A DNA stretch of 64,000 nucleotides from assembly GCA_910575585.1 (NCBI GenBank), contig CAJTGF010000006.1, positions 62,001-126,000 on the forward strand. Direction: 5' to 3'. Below, piece after piece: positions 16,178 to 24,990 of the stretch. The DNA is from Clostridiaceae bacterium (lineage in GTDB: Bacteria; Bacillota; Clostridia; Lachnospirales; Lachnospiraceae). Each line of letters begins with the position of its first letter. Position 1 is the first letter of the stretch. A program made the position numbers and the translations under genes. The notes under the pieces are model-generated. The model did not search any database and was not told the origin of the DNA. It saw only the letters and a list, made by a program, of their open reading frames with translations.

Positions 16178-19100
16178 ATGAGCAGGGTATTTGCGAATCC
16201 GCTGACAGAGCTGGCGGAATATGAGGAGATGGATCGGGATCTAAACCGGGGAAAAGGTCCGATCCAGATGAGCGGCTGCATGGATTCACAGAAGGTCCAT
16301 CTGATGGAAGAGGCGGGGGAGAGCTGCCTGTGGAAGCTGGTGATCACCTATGATGATTCCAGGGCAAAGGAGATCTACGAGGATTTCAGATGCTTTCAAA
16401 ACAGCGTGTATCTGTATCCGTCCAGAGATCTTCTGTTCTACACCGCGGATATTCACGGCAATCTGCTGACCAAACAGCGGCTGCAGGTGCTAAAGCATTT
16501 GATAGAAGATCATAAGGGTGTGGTGGTCACCACTTTGGATGGACTGATGGACCATCTGCTTCCTCTGGAAGCCGTGAAAGAGCAGATCCTTACGGTAAAG
16601 ACCGGGGAGGCCATAGATGTGGAGCAATGGAAGCGCCGGCTGGTGGAGCTTGGGTATGAGCGGATGGCTCAGGTAGACGGCATGGGGCAGTTTTCCATAC
16701 GGGGCGGGATCATCGACGTGTTTCCCCTGACCGAGGAACTTCCTTTTCGGATCGAGCTGTGGGATGATGAGGTGGACTCCATCAGGACTTTTGATCTGGA
16801 GAGCCAGCGGTCCGTGGAGCAGGTGGAACAGGCCGTCCTTTATCCTGCCTCGGAACAGGCGGTTAAACGGGAGCAGCTGGAACAGGGGATAAAACGCATC
16901 AGAGAGGCGGGCCTTAAGCAGGAAAAGCTATTCAGACAGCAGATGAAAACCCAGGAGGCCCACCGCATCTCATCCATTATAAAGGAATTTACCGAGGGGC
17001 TGGAGCAGGGGTACAGCGTCAGCGGATTGGACAGCTATCTTACCTACTTCTGCCGGGACACCGTGTCGTTTCAGCAGTACTTTAATGGGGAGAACACGGC
17101 CATTTTCTTGGATGAGCCGGCCAGGCTTAAAGAGAAGGGTGAGACCGTGGAGGCGGAATTTCGGGAGAGCATGGTATCGCGGCTGGAGAAAGGTTATCTT
17201 CTTCCGGAACAGACCAGCCTTTTGTACACGGTAAAGGAGACCCTTGCCAGGCTTTTGACGCCCCGCACCGTCATGATCACCGGGCTGGAACAGCGGCTTT
17301 CCGGCATGGGGGCGGAAAAACGTTACGGCATCCAGGCCAAGAACATTAACTCTTATCAGAACGGCTTCGAACTTTTGATCAAAGACTTAAAGCGGTGGAA
17401 GCAGGAAAAGTACCGGGTAGTGCTTTTGTCCGGTTCCCACACCAGGGCCAGGCGTCTGGCAGGGGATTTAAGGGAATATGGATTAAGCGCCTTCTTCTCC
17501 GACGAGGAAAGCCCCCAGGTAAAGCCGGGGGAGCTTCTGGTGACTTACGGCAATTTGCACCGGGGGTTTGAGTATCCGCTGATCAAGTTTGTGGTCATTA
17601 CCGAGGGCGATATGTTCGGCGCCGCGAAGAAGAAGCGGAGACGGAAGCAGACCTCCTATGAGGGCAAGAAAATCCAGAGCTTTTCCGAGCTGTCTGTGGG
17701 GGATTACGTGGTCCACGAGGAACACGGCCTTGGCATTTATCGGGGGATCGAGAAGATCGAGCAGGACCACATTGTAAAGGATTACCTAAAGATCGAGTAC
17801 GCGGACAACGGTAATCTGTACCTGCTGGCCACCAGGCTGGACGGGATCCAGAAATACGCAGGCGCGGACGCCAAAGCCCCCAAGTTAAACAAGCTGGGGG
17901 GAGAACAGTGGAAAAAGACGAAAGCCCGGGTAAAGGGAGCGGTCAAGCAGATTGCCAAAGAGCTGGTGGAATTGTACGCGGCCAGACAGGCCACGGCGGG
18001 ATTTCAATACAGCGAGGATTCGGTGTGGCAGCGGGAATTTGAGGAACTGTTTCCCTATGACGAGACAGATGACCAGCTGGACGCCATAGAGGCCACGAAA
18101 AAGGATATGGAAAGCCGAAAGATCATGGATCGGCTTATCTGCGGGGACGTGGGGTACGGCAAAACGGAGATTGCCCTTCGGGCCGCATTTAAGGCTATAC
18201 AGGACAGCAAACAGGTGGTGTATCTGGTTCCCACCACCATTCTGGCCCAGCAGCATTACAATACCTTTGTCCAGAGGATGAAGGATTTTCCGGTCAGGGT
18301 GGATCTGATGTCCAGGTTCCGCAGCAGCGCGGAACAGAAGAAGACACTGACAGATCTAAAAAAGGGATTGGTGGATGTGGTCATAGGCACGCACCGGGTT
18401 CTGTCAAAGGACGTGGCCTTTAAAGATCTGGGGCTTTTGATCATTGATGAGGAGCAGCGGTTCGGAGTGGCCCACAAGGAGAAGATAAAGCAGTTAAAGG
18501 AAAACATTGACGTGCTGACTTTGACCGCAACGCCCATTCCCAGGACGCTTCATATGAGCCTGGTGGGGATCCGGGATATGAGCGTCTTAGAGGAACCTCC
18601 GGTGGACCGGGTGCCTATCCAGACTTATGTGATGGAGTACAATGACGAGATGGTGAGGGAAGCCATTAACCGGGAGCTGGCCAGAAACGGGCAGGTGTAC
18701 TATGTGTACAACCGGGTCCACGACATTGACGAGGTGGCCGGCCATGTAGCCCAGCTGGTTCCGGGGGCAACGGTGGTATTTGCCCATGGACAGATGAACG
18801 AAAGGCAGCTGGAAAAGATCATGTTTGACTTTGTTAACGGGGATATTGACGTCTTGGTGTCCACTACCATTATCGAGACCGGGCTGGACATCCCCAACGC
18901 CAACACCATGATCATCCATGACGCGGACCGCATGGGACTGTCCCAGCTGTATCAGCTGCGGGGGCGGGTAGGCCGGTCCAACCGGGTTTCCTACGCGTTT
19001 TTGATGTACAAGAGAGATAAGATGCTGAAAGAGGAGGCGGAGAAACGGCTTCAGGCCATAAGAGAATTTACGGAGCTGGGATCAGGCATCAAGATCGCCA

Positions 19101-19738
19101 TGCGGGACTTAGAGATCCGGGGGGCAGGCAACGTGCTGGGAGCGGAGCAGCACGGCCATATGGAAGCCGTAGGGTATGATCTGTACTGCAAACTGCTTAA
19201 CCAGGCGGTACAGGCCCTTAAAGGCAAGCGGATCGAGGAGGAGGATTTCCAGACGGTGGTGGACTGCGATATCAATGCCTATATTCCGGCGGGATATATT
19301 AAGAATGAGTATCAGAAGCTGGATATCTACAAACGGATCTCTACGATTGAAAATGAGGAAGAATACATGGATATGCAGGATGAGCTGATCGACCGGTTTG
19401 GAGAGATGCCCAAGGCTGTGGAAAATCTGCTGAAGGTGGCGTATCTGAAAGCCCTTGCCCATCAGGCATATATGACAGAAGTTAATATCAATCATCAGGA
19501 GATCCGCATGACCATGTATCCCAAGGCCAGGCTTAATATGGACGGCCTGCCGGGGCTCATTGCGCGGTATCAGGGAACGCTTAAGGTGCGCCCAGGGGAA
19601 ACGCCGGGATTTCTCTATCAGGAGAGAAATGTCAGAAACAGTGACAGCATAAAGATGATGGAAAAGGCGGAGGAGATCTTGAGCAGTATGGGGGAACTGG
19701 CTCTGACAGGAGACGGAGACGGACAGACGGCTTCTTGA
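16178..19738 (+). CDS. mfd: Transcription-repair coupling factor
   Basis: Removes RNA polymerase stalled at DNA damage and recruits UvrA. The 1186 residues are a full-length Mfd: UvrB-like N-terminal part, RNA-polymerase interaction (CarD-like) domain at about 505-570 with FSELSVGDYVVHEEHGLGIY, then a RecG-like translocase with Walker A GDVGYGKTEIALRAAF (near 653), DEEQRFG (near 755), SAT-equivalent LTATPIPRTLHMS (near 785), and the QLRGRVGRSNRVSYAFL motif near 925, and a C-terminal regulatory domain. Only 25 bases follow pth, so the two are cotranscribed. AAAGGGGG site before the ATG. Confidence 0.97.
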   Translation: MSRVFANPLTELAEYEEMDRDLNRGKGPIQMSGCMDSQKVHLMEEAGESCLWKLVITYDDSRAKEIYEDFRCFQNSVYLYPSRDLLFYTADIHGNLLTKQRLQVLKHLIEDHKGVVVTTLDGLMDHLLPLEAVKEQILTVKTGEAIDVEQWKRRLVELGYERMAQVDGMGQFSIRGGIIDVFPLTEELPFRIELWDDEVDSIRTFDLESQRSVEQVEQAVLYPASEQAVKREQLEQGIKRIREAGLKQEKLFRQQMKTQEAHRISSIIKEFTEGLEQGYSVSGLDSYLTYFCRDTVSFQQYFNGENTAIFLDEPARLKEKGETVEAEFRESMVSRLEKGYLLPEQTSLLYTVKETLARLLTPRTVMITGLEQRLSGMGAEKRYGIQAKNINSYQNGFELLIKDLKRWKQEKYRVVLLSGSHTRARRLAGDLREYGLSAFFSDEESPQVKPGELLVTYGNLHRGFEYPLIKFVVITEGDMFGAAKKKRRRKQTSYEGKKIQSFSELSVGDYVVHEEHGLGIYRGIEKIEQDHIVKDYLKIEYADNGNLYLLATRLDGIQKYAGADAKAPKLNKLGGEQWKKTKARVKGAVKQIAKELVELYAARQATAGFQYSEDSVWQREFEELFPYDETDDQLDAIEATKKDMESRKIMDRLICGDVGYGKTEIALRAAFKAIQDSKQVVYLVPTTILAQQHYNTFVQRMKDFPVRVDLMSRFRSSAEQKKTLTDLKKGLVDVVIGTHRVLSKDVAFKDLGLLIIDEEQRFGVAHKEKIKQLKENIDVLTLTATPIPRTLHMSLVGIRDMSVLEEPPVDRVPIQTYVMEYNDEMVREAINRELARNGQVYYVYNRVHDIDEVAGHVAQLVPGATVVFAHGQMNERQLEKIMFDFVNGDIDVLVSTTIIETGLDIPNANTMIIHDADRMGLSQLYQLRGRVGRSNRVSYAFLMYKRDKMLKEEAEKRLQAIREFTELGSGIKIAMRDLEIRGAGNVLGAEQHGHMEAVGYDLYCKLLNQAVQALKGKRIEEEDFQTVVDCDINAYIPAGYIKNEYQKLDIYKRISTIENEEEYMDMQDELIDRFGEMPKAVENLLKVAYLKALAHQAYMTEVNINHQEIRMTMYPKARLNMDGLPGLIARYQGTLKVRPGETPGFLYQERNVRNSDSIKMMEKAEEILSSMGELALTGDGDGQTAS

Positions 19739-19762
19739 TCAGGGCCGTCTTAAGCCGCAAAA

Positions 19763-19800
19763 AATGCCAGCCTTGCTGTGGATAAAGGCTGGCATTGCTT
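19763..19800. terminator. Shared terminator between mfd and the convergent gene
   Basis: AATGCCAGCC pairs perfectly with GGCTGGCATT across a 14-base loop. On the minus strand the stem is followed by TTTTTTGC, a classic terminator for the gene at 19815-20435. Confidence 0.8.
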
Positions 19801-19814
19801 ACGATGAGATAGGC

Positions 19815-20435
19815 TTATTTGTGCTGTTCGTAATAATCGTCGAACAGTTTGTTAACTGCCTCATGGGTCTCGCCGCAGATGGATGGCAGGGAACCGCCCC
19901 ATGCATCCTCGGCCTGGCTGAATCCCTTCTCTACAGCTGCCTGGAATTTCTTCATCTTCTCCGGGTCATCGCCTGCCATAGCGGCAGCGAAATCAAAGAT
20001 CCTCTGAGACGTATTCTTAACACCCCAGAAACCGTCCTCGGAGATAGCCTCCTGAGCCTCGGCTTTGGTCTTGGCATCTACGGTGTAGTTGCCGCTGGCC
20101 ATCATCTTCCAGAAATCATCGCCGTTAGCCATGGAAGCATTGATGCCCTGCTTCTGGAAATTCTGTACCATCATGTTGGTGAAACGGCTCATCTGGTTGT
20201 TTAAATCATCTTTCAGACTCTTAACCAGGGCGGCTCTCTCGGAGTCGCTCATCTTGGATGTAACTTTAGCATCGCTGCTAAGCTCAACCCGGTCTACGTC
20301 CGGTTTTTTCTCCGCGTCTTTGTTCGCGGCAGCGTCGGTAACCTGCTTGTCAGCAGCAGCGGCAACGGCGGACGCGTTCCTGGTCTGTGTCGGCTGGCTG
20401 TAAAGCCTCATGGCCATATCCTGGTCAACTCTCAT
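19815..20435 (-). CDS. Conserved hypothetical protein
   Basis: A 206-residue soluble protein. Residues 1-60 are low-complexity (Ala, Asp, Lys rich) with RVELSSDAKV near 48-57, a motif like the ones at the front of flagellar and FlgM-type proteins; residues 60-100 form a helix that begins SDSERAALVKSLKDDLNNQM; the C-terminal half (FWGVKNTSQRIFDFAAAMAG, then GDDPEKMKKFQAAVEKGF and an acidic end) is a repeated theme in Lachnospiraceae proteins of unknown role. No signal peptide. Very strong AAGGAGGATATT site, so probably well expressed. I can give no function. Confidence 0.75.
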   Translation of the reverse strand: MRVDQDMAMRLYSQPTQTRNASAVAAAADKQVTDAAANKDAEKKPDVDRVELSSDAKVTSKMSDSERAALVKSLKDDLNNQMSRFTNMMVQNFQKQGINASMANGDDFWKMMASGNYTVDAKTKAEAQEAISEDGFWGVKNTSQRIFDFAAAMAGDDPEKMKKFQAAVEKGFSQAEDAWGGSLPSICGETHEAVNKLFDDYYEQHK

Positions 20436-20670
20436 AATATCCTCCTTTTCAAACAGATCAAAGTATAGGTAAGCGCGTAATGCAGGTAAAGTGAGTTTAT
20501 ATAAACCATATCGGCAGTTTTGCGGGAAAAATAAGAATAACGCAGGGAAAATGTGGATAGCGCCTTGATTTTACGGCAAAAATGTGGATAACAAAAAGGG
20601 CTGTTTTTGTGAAAAAAAAATAACTTTGGAGAAAGTTTAGAATGATTTTAGAAACGGGCATGGTGAAATA

Positions 20671-20679
20671 TGATATAAT
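20671..20679 (+). promoter_or_regulatory. Extended -10 promoter of the two-component operon
   Basis: TGATATAAT, a TGn plus perfect -10 box, lies about 55 bases before the kinase start. No good -35 box is seen, which is usual for extended -10 promoters. The rest of 20436-20733 is AT-rich and contains no gene. Confidence 0.5.
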
Positions 20680-20733
20680 AGAACATACGCTGATGGGGCA
20701 GCAGGATCAAAAACAGGAAAGGACCGATTCGCC

Positions 20734-22251
20734 ATGAAGATTAAGACCCGTTTAGGAATTGCATTTCTTACCATAACGCTGGTTCCCATGCTTTTGATCT
20801 ACCTGGCGTTCAGTGTCCTGACCAATTACCAGATTCGGGCATTTCGGGAATCCCATGGTCTGACGGAGCCTGTGGACCTGCTTTCCGGCAACACCATCCA
20901 GATATTTAACCGCCTGACCCAGAGCAATCAGATAGCCATTCAGGACAGGCTGGAGAAAGAACCGGATAAGTTTGCGGATTTGGATTATCTGGATGCCATC
21001 AATCAGGAGCTGAACGCAAAGTACGCTTATCTCATTGTCCGAAGAGGGGACCAGTTCATTTATTCGGGTATCAGTCAGGATAATTCTGAAATATACAGCC
21101 ATCTTTCCAACTATGACGATTCAGATACCACCCTTTTGGAAGGGGGGATCTACCTGGACGGAGAGACCCAGCATCTTATTAAGCAGGTTGATTTCAAATA
21201 CAGCGACGGCGTTAAAGGGACCGTGTTCATCATATCCAGCATCGATGATTTTATCCCGGAGGTCAAATCCATGTTCATGGAGATTTTGGTCTCCGGAGTC
21301 ATGATCCTTGTGTTTACGGGGATCATGCTGACGGGCTGGGTCTACAAATCCCTTCTCTTTCCCTTAAACAAGCTGCAGATCGCCACCAATGAGATAAAAA
21401 ACGGCAATCTGGATTTTACCCTGGACGTGGATATGGACAACGGCGACGAGATCAGCCAGCTGTGCCAGGACTTTGAGGAGATGCGGATGCGCTTAAAGGA
21501 GTCCACGGAGGAGAAGGTTCAGTATGATAAGGAGAGCAAGGAACTGATCAGCAATATTTCCCATGATCTGAAGACCCCTATCACCGCCATAAAGGGATAT
21601 GTGGAGGGGATCTTGGACGGCGTTGCATCTTCCCCGGAAAAGCTGGATAAATACATCAGGACCATATATAATAAAGCCAATGACATGGACCGGCTTATTG
21701 ACGAGCTGACCTTTTATTCCAAGATCGACACCAACAAGATACCCTACACCTTTTCCAAGATCAATGTGGCCAACTATTTCCGGGACTGTGTGGAGGAGGT
21801 AGGGCTGGAGCTGGACTCCAACAACATTGAACTGGGGTATTTTAATTATGTAGATGAGGATGTGGTGGTCATCGCCGACGCGGAGCAGATGAAGCGGGTG
21901 GTCAACAATGTTATCAGCAATTCCGTCAAGTATCTGGACAAGAAGCGGGGGATCATCAACATCCGGATCAAAGATGTAGGCGATTTTATTCAGGTGGAGA
22001 TTGAGGATAATGGGCGGGGGATCGCGGCCAAGGACCTGCCCAATATATTTGACCGGTTCTACCGCACCGATTCCTCCCGCAATTCTTCCAAAGGAGGAAG
22101 CGGCATCGGATTGTCCATTGTGCGCAAGATTATTGAGGATCACGGCGGCAGGATCTGGGCTACCAGCAAAGAAGGAATCGGCACGGAGATCCGCTTTGTG
22201 CTGAGAAAATACCAGGAGGTTATTCATGATGAAGAAGATCTTGATTATTGA
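20734..22251 (+). CDS. Sensor histidine kinase
   Basis: A 505-residue membrane sensor kinase. One membrane segment at about 7-29 and a second at about 180-205 enclose a roughly 150-residue outside sensor domain; a HAMP linker follows (LQIATNEIKNGNLDFTL), then the dimerisation helix with ISHDLKTPITAIKGY (phosphorylated His near 277) and the ATPase domain with NNVISNSVKY (N box), DNGRGI (G1) and GGSGIGLSIVRKI (G2). The signal is unknown. The response regulator gene overlaps its 3' end by 26 bases, so the two are made together. Confidence 0.93.
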   Translation: MKIKTRLGIAFLTITLVPMLLIYLAFSVLTNYQIRAFRESHGLTEPVDLLSGNTIQIFNRLTQSNQIAIQDRLEKEPDKFADLDYLDAINQELNAKYAYLIVRRGDQFIYSGISQDNSEIYSHLSNYDDSDTTLLEGGIYLDGETQHLIKQVDFKYSDGVKGTVFIISSIDDFIPEVKSMFMEILVSGVMILVFTGIMLTGWVYKSLLFPLNKLQIATNEIKNGNLDFTLDVDMDNGDEISQLCQDFEEMRMRLKESTEEKVQYDKESKELISNISHDLKTPITAIKGYVEGILDGVASSPEKLDKYIRTIYNKANDMDRLIDELTFYSKIDTNKIPYTFSKINVANYFRDCVEEVGLELDSNNIELGYFNYVDEDVVVIADAEQMKRVVNNVISNSVKYLDKKRGIINIRIKDVGDFIQVEIEDNGRGIAAKDLPNIFDRFYRTDSSRNSSKGGSGIGLSIVRKIIEDHGGRIWATSKEGIGTEIRFVLRKYQEVIHDEEDLDY

Positions 22252-22918
22252 GGATGAGGAGAGCATCGCGGAGCTGGAGAAGGATTATCTGGAGCTTAGC
22301 GGTTTTGAGGTGGAGATCGAGAATGACGGGGAGGCCGGGCTTTCCAAGGCGCTGCAGGGGGAGTATGATCTGTTTGTCCTGGATCTGATGCTCCCGGGAA
22401 TGGACGGCTTTGAGATCTGCCGCAAGGTGCGGGAAGTGAAGAATACACCCATTATCATGGTGTCTGCTAAAAAGGAGGATATTGATAAGATCCGCGGCCT
22501 GGGCCTTGGAGCTGACGACTATATAACGAAGCCGTTCAGCCCCAGCGAGATGGTGGCCCGGGTAAAGGCTCATCTGGCCAGGTACGAAAGGCTGATCGGA
22601 AGCGGGATGCCGGACAATGAGATCATAGAGATACGGGGGCTTAAGATCGACAAGACAGCAAGGCGGGTATGGGTCAATGGGGAGGAACGGAATTTTACTA
22701 CCAAGGAATTTGATCTGCTTACGTTCCTGGCCCAGAATCCTAATCATGTGTACACCAAGGAGGAACTGTTCAGCAAGATTTGGGATATGGAATCGATCGG
22801 AGATATTGCCACGGTGACTGTGCATATTAAAAAGATTCGGGAAAAGATTGAGTTTAATACAGCCAAGCCCCAGTATATTGAGACCATATGGGGCGTTGGG
22901 TACCGGTTTAAGGTGTAG
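22226..22918 (+). CDS. OmpR-family response regulator
   Basis: Partner of the upstream kinase. 230 residues with a receiver domain (acidic pocket D10/E11, phosphoacceptor Asp53 in VLDLMLPG, switch Ser near 82 in MVSAKK and Lys near 104 in ITKPFSP) and a C-terminal winged helix (FTTKEFDLLTFLAQNPNHVYTKEEL, then VTVHIKKIREKI and a final GVGYRF). Everything needed for normal function is present. It overlaps the kinase gene, and a terminator-like hairpin follows about 60 bases later. Confidence 0.94.
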   Translation: MMKKILIIEDEESIAELEKDYLELSGFEVEIENDGEAGLSKALQGEYDLFVLDLMLPGMDGFEICRKVREVKNTPIIMVSAKKEDIDKIRGLGLGADDYITKPFSPSEMVARVKAHLARYERLIGSGMPDNEIIEIRGLKIDKTARRVWVNGEERNFTTKEFDLLTFLAQNPNHVYTKEELFSKIWDMESIGDIATVTVHIKKIREKIEFNTAKPQYIETIWGVGYRFKV

Positions 22919-22937
22919 GATTCAGTAAATTTACCGA

Positions 22938-22966
22938 TTGACATATTTATGGAGGTCTGCTATAGT
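22938..22966 (+). promoter_or_regulatory. Near-consensus sigma-A promoter
   Basis: A perfect TTGACA and TATAGT with a 17-base spacer. Transcription would begin near 22973, directly ahead of a terminator hairpin at 22977-23024 and about 180 bases before the DEAD-box helicase gene. Confidence 0.75.
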
Positions 22967-22976
22967 TTACTAATGT

Positions 22977-23024
22977 GCAAAACGAGAAGATTCAGGGTCT
23001 GTCTTGAATGTTCTCGTTTTTTGC
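22977..23024 (+). terminator. Terminator hairpin directly after the promoter
   Basis: GCAAAACGAGAA pairs with TTCTCGTTTTTTGC, extended by GATTCA with TTGAAT inside, so the stem is about 18 bp and ends in a T run. It may simply end the two-component operon, but because a near-consensus promoter sits just upstream it could also attenuate the helicase transcript or define a 50-nt RNA. Confidence 0.7.
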
Positions 23025-23150
23025 CCTTAAATACAGACTATGTTCCCGCGCGGGAAAAGGTATGGTCCCGGGCGGAAAATCAGTGAGGGATAAGAAAGCA
23101 TCGGGAACAGGCCGGCAGGGAAAATCTGTCAGGCATGGAAAGGAAAATGA

Positions 23151-24875
23151 ATGGAAACAGTGAGATTTGACGAGTTACAATTGGATGAGAGAATATTTCG
23201 GGCAGTAACGGATATGGGGTTTGAGGCGGCGTCGCCTATACAGGCCCAGGCGATTCCGGTACAGATGGAAGGCCGGGATGTAGTAGGGCAGGCCCAGACA
23301 GGAACAGGAAAGACAGCGGCATTTGGTATTCCGCTTTTACAGAAGATAGATCCTAACAGCAAGAAACTCCAGGCCATTGCCCTGTGTCCCACAAGGGAGC
23401 TGGCCATCCAGGTGGCGGACGAGGTGCGCAGGCTGGCAAAATACATGCATGGGATCAAGGTGCTGCCCATCTACGGAGGGCAGGATATCGTCAGGCAGAT
23501 CCGGGGGCTGAAGGACGGAACGCAGATCGTCATCGGAACGCCGGGGCGGGTTATGGACCATATGAGGAGAAAGACCATCCGGTGCGAACACATCCATACG
23601 GTGATCATGGATGAGGCGGACGAGATGCTGAACATGGGATTTTTAGAGGATATGGAGACCATCTTAAGCCAGCTTCCCCAGGAGAGGCAGACGGTTATGT
23701 TTTCCGCCACCATGCCCATGGAGATCCAGAATATCGCCAAAAGGTTCCAGAAGGATCCTGTGACGGTGAAGGTTGTGAAAAAGGAACTGACCGTTCCCAA
23801 GGTAACTCAGTATTATTACGAGGTGAAGCCTAAGACAAAGGTGGAGGTAATGTGCCGTCTTCTGGATATGTACGCCCCCAAGCTGTCCATCGCCTTCTGC
23901 AATACAAAACGGCAGGTGGATGAGCTGGTCCAGGATCTCCAGGGCCGGGGATATTTTGCCGAGGGGCTACACGGCGATCTGAAGCAGATGCAGCGGGACC
24001 GGGTCATGAGCAGTTTCCGCAGCGGGGCTACGGAGATTTTGGTGGCCACGGACGTAGCTGCCAGGGGGATTGATGTGGATGATGTGGAGGCAGTGTTTAA
24101 CTACGATATCCCACAGGATGACGAGTACTATGTTCACCGCATCGGGCGTACAGGCCGCGCCGGAAAGGACGGGATCGCGTTCAGTCTGGTGGTGGGCAAG
24201 GAGGTTTACAAGCTGCGGGACATCCAGCGGTATTGTAAGACCAAGATCATTCCCCAGGCCATTCCTTCCCTGGATGACATTACAGCCATTAAGGCGGAGA
24301 AGATCATGGAACAGGTGATGGACCTTATCAATGATACGGATCTGACGAAAATGGTCAATATCATAGAGAAAAAGGTTTTGGAGGAGGAAGAGTGTACCAC
24401 CCTGGATGTGGCGGCAGCTCTTTTAAAGCTGGCCATGGGAGAGGAAAATGAGGACATCATTGACTGCAGCCGGCCGGCCCGCTCTCTGGACGATCTGGAC
24501 CGCTATGGCCGTGACGGCAGAGGCGGCCGGGGCAGAGGAGGCCGTGACGGAAGGTATGGCCGTGACGGCAGAGGAAGCCGCGACGGGCGTTATGGCCGGG
24601 ACGGAAGGTATGACCGGGATGAAGAGGAAGATATGGCCCGTCTCTTTGTCAATATCGGCAAGAGCCAGAACGTGCGCCCAGGCGACATCCTGGGGGCTGT
24701 GGCGGGAGAGTCGGGTATCTCCGGCAAGATGGTGGGAAGTATTGACATGTATGACAATTATACGTTTGTGGATGTTCCCAGAGAGTATGCGGACGCTGTT
24801 CTGCGAGCCATGAAGGACGTGAAGATCAAAGGGAAAAATGTCCATATGGAGAAGGCCAACGGGAGAGGAAGATAA
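23151..24875 (+). CDS. DEAD-box RNA helicase (CshA/DeaD type)
   Basis: ATP-dependent RNA helicase of 574 residues, of the kind that acts in ribosome assembly, mRNA decay and cold adaptation. Q motif FDELQLDERIFRAVTDMGFE, then AQTGTGKTAAFG (near 47-58), PTRELAIQV, DEADEML (near 157), SATMPME and HRIGRTGRAG (near 328) are all in order. After the helicase core comes an Arg/Gly/Asp-rich tract (GRDGRGGRGRGGRDGRYGRD type, about 455-495) and then a DbpA-like RNA-binding domain (ARLFVNIGKSQNVRPGDILG to the end). The leader holds a promoter, a hairpin and a perfect TTCCCGCGCGGGAA palindrome at 23043-23056. Confidence 0.93.
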   Translation: METVRFDELQLDERIFRAVTDMGFEAASPIQAQAIPVQMEGRDVVGQAQTGTGKTAAFGIPLLQKIDPNSKKLQAIALCPTRELAIQVADEVRRLAKYMHGIKVLPIYGGQDIVRQIRGLKDGTQIVIGTPGRVMDHMRRKTIRCEHIHTVIMDEADEMLNMGFLEDMETILSQLPQERQTVMFSATMPMEIQNIAKRFQKDPVTVKVVKKELTVPKVTQYYYEVKPKTKVEVMCRLLDMYAPKLSIAFCNTKRQVDELVQDLQGRGYFAEGLHGDLKQMQRDRVMSSFRSGATEILVATDVAARGIDVDDVEAVFNYDIPQDDEYYVHRIGRTGRAGKDGIAFSLVVGKEVYKLRDIQRYCKTKIIPQAIPSLDDITAIKAEKIMEQVMDLINDTDLTKMVNIIEKKVLEEEECTTLDVAAALLKLAMGEENEDIIDCSRPARSLDDLDRYGRDGRGGRGRGGRDGRYGRDGRGSRDGRYGRDGRYDRDEEEDMARLFVNIGKSQNVRPGDILGAVAGESGISGKMVGSIDMYDNYTFVDVPREYADAVLRAMKDVKIKGKNVHMEKANGRGR

Positions 24876-24887
24876 ATTTTTCTTGTC

Positions 24888-24916
24888 TTGCTTTTTTTCG
24901 GAATAATGGATATACT
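24888..24916 (+). promoter_or_regulatory. Sigma-A type promoter for nagA
   Basis: TTGCTT and TATACT are 17 bases apart, about 75 bases before the nagA start. nagA can therefore be expressed apart from the helicase gene. Confidence 0.6.
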
Positions 24917-24990
24917 GTTGGTATAAAGATCAAGAGCATTGCCGGAGTGTGCGGGGGGACAATCAGGTTTTGCGGAAGGGAGAAGGCGAT

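Noticed and set aside
24423-24845. Long antisense frame over the Arg/Gly-rich tail of the helicase gene
   Set aside because: It is the reverse reading of a repetitive GC-rich tract; there is no ribosome binding site and the sense protein is clearly real.
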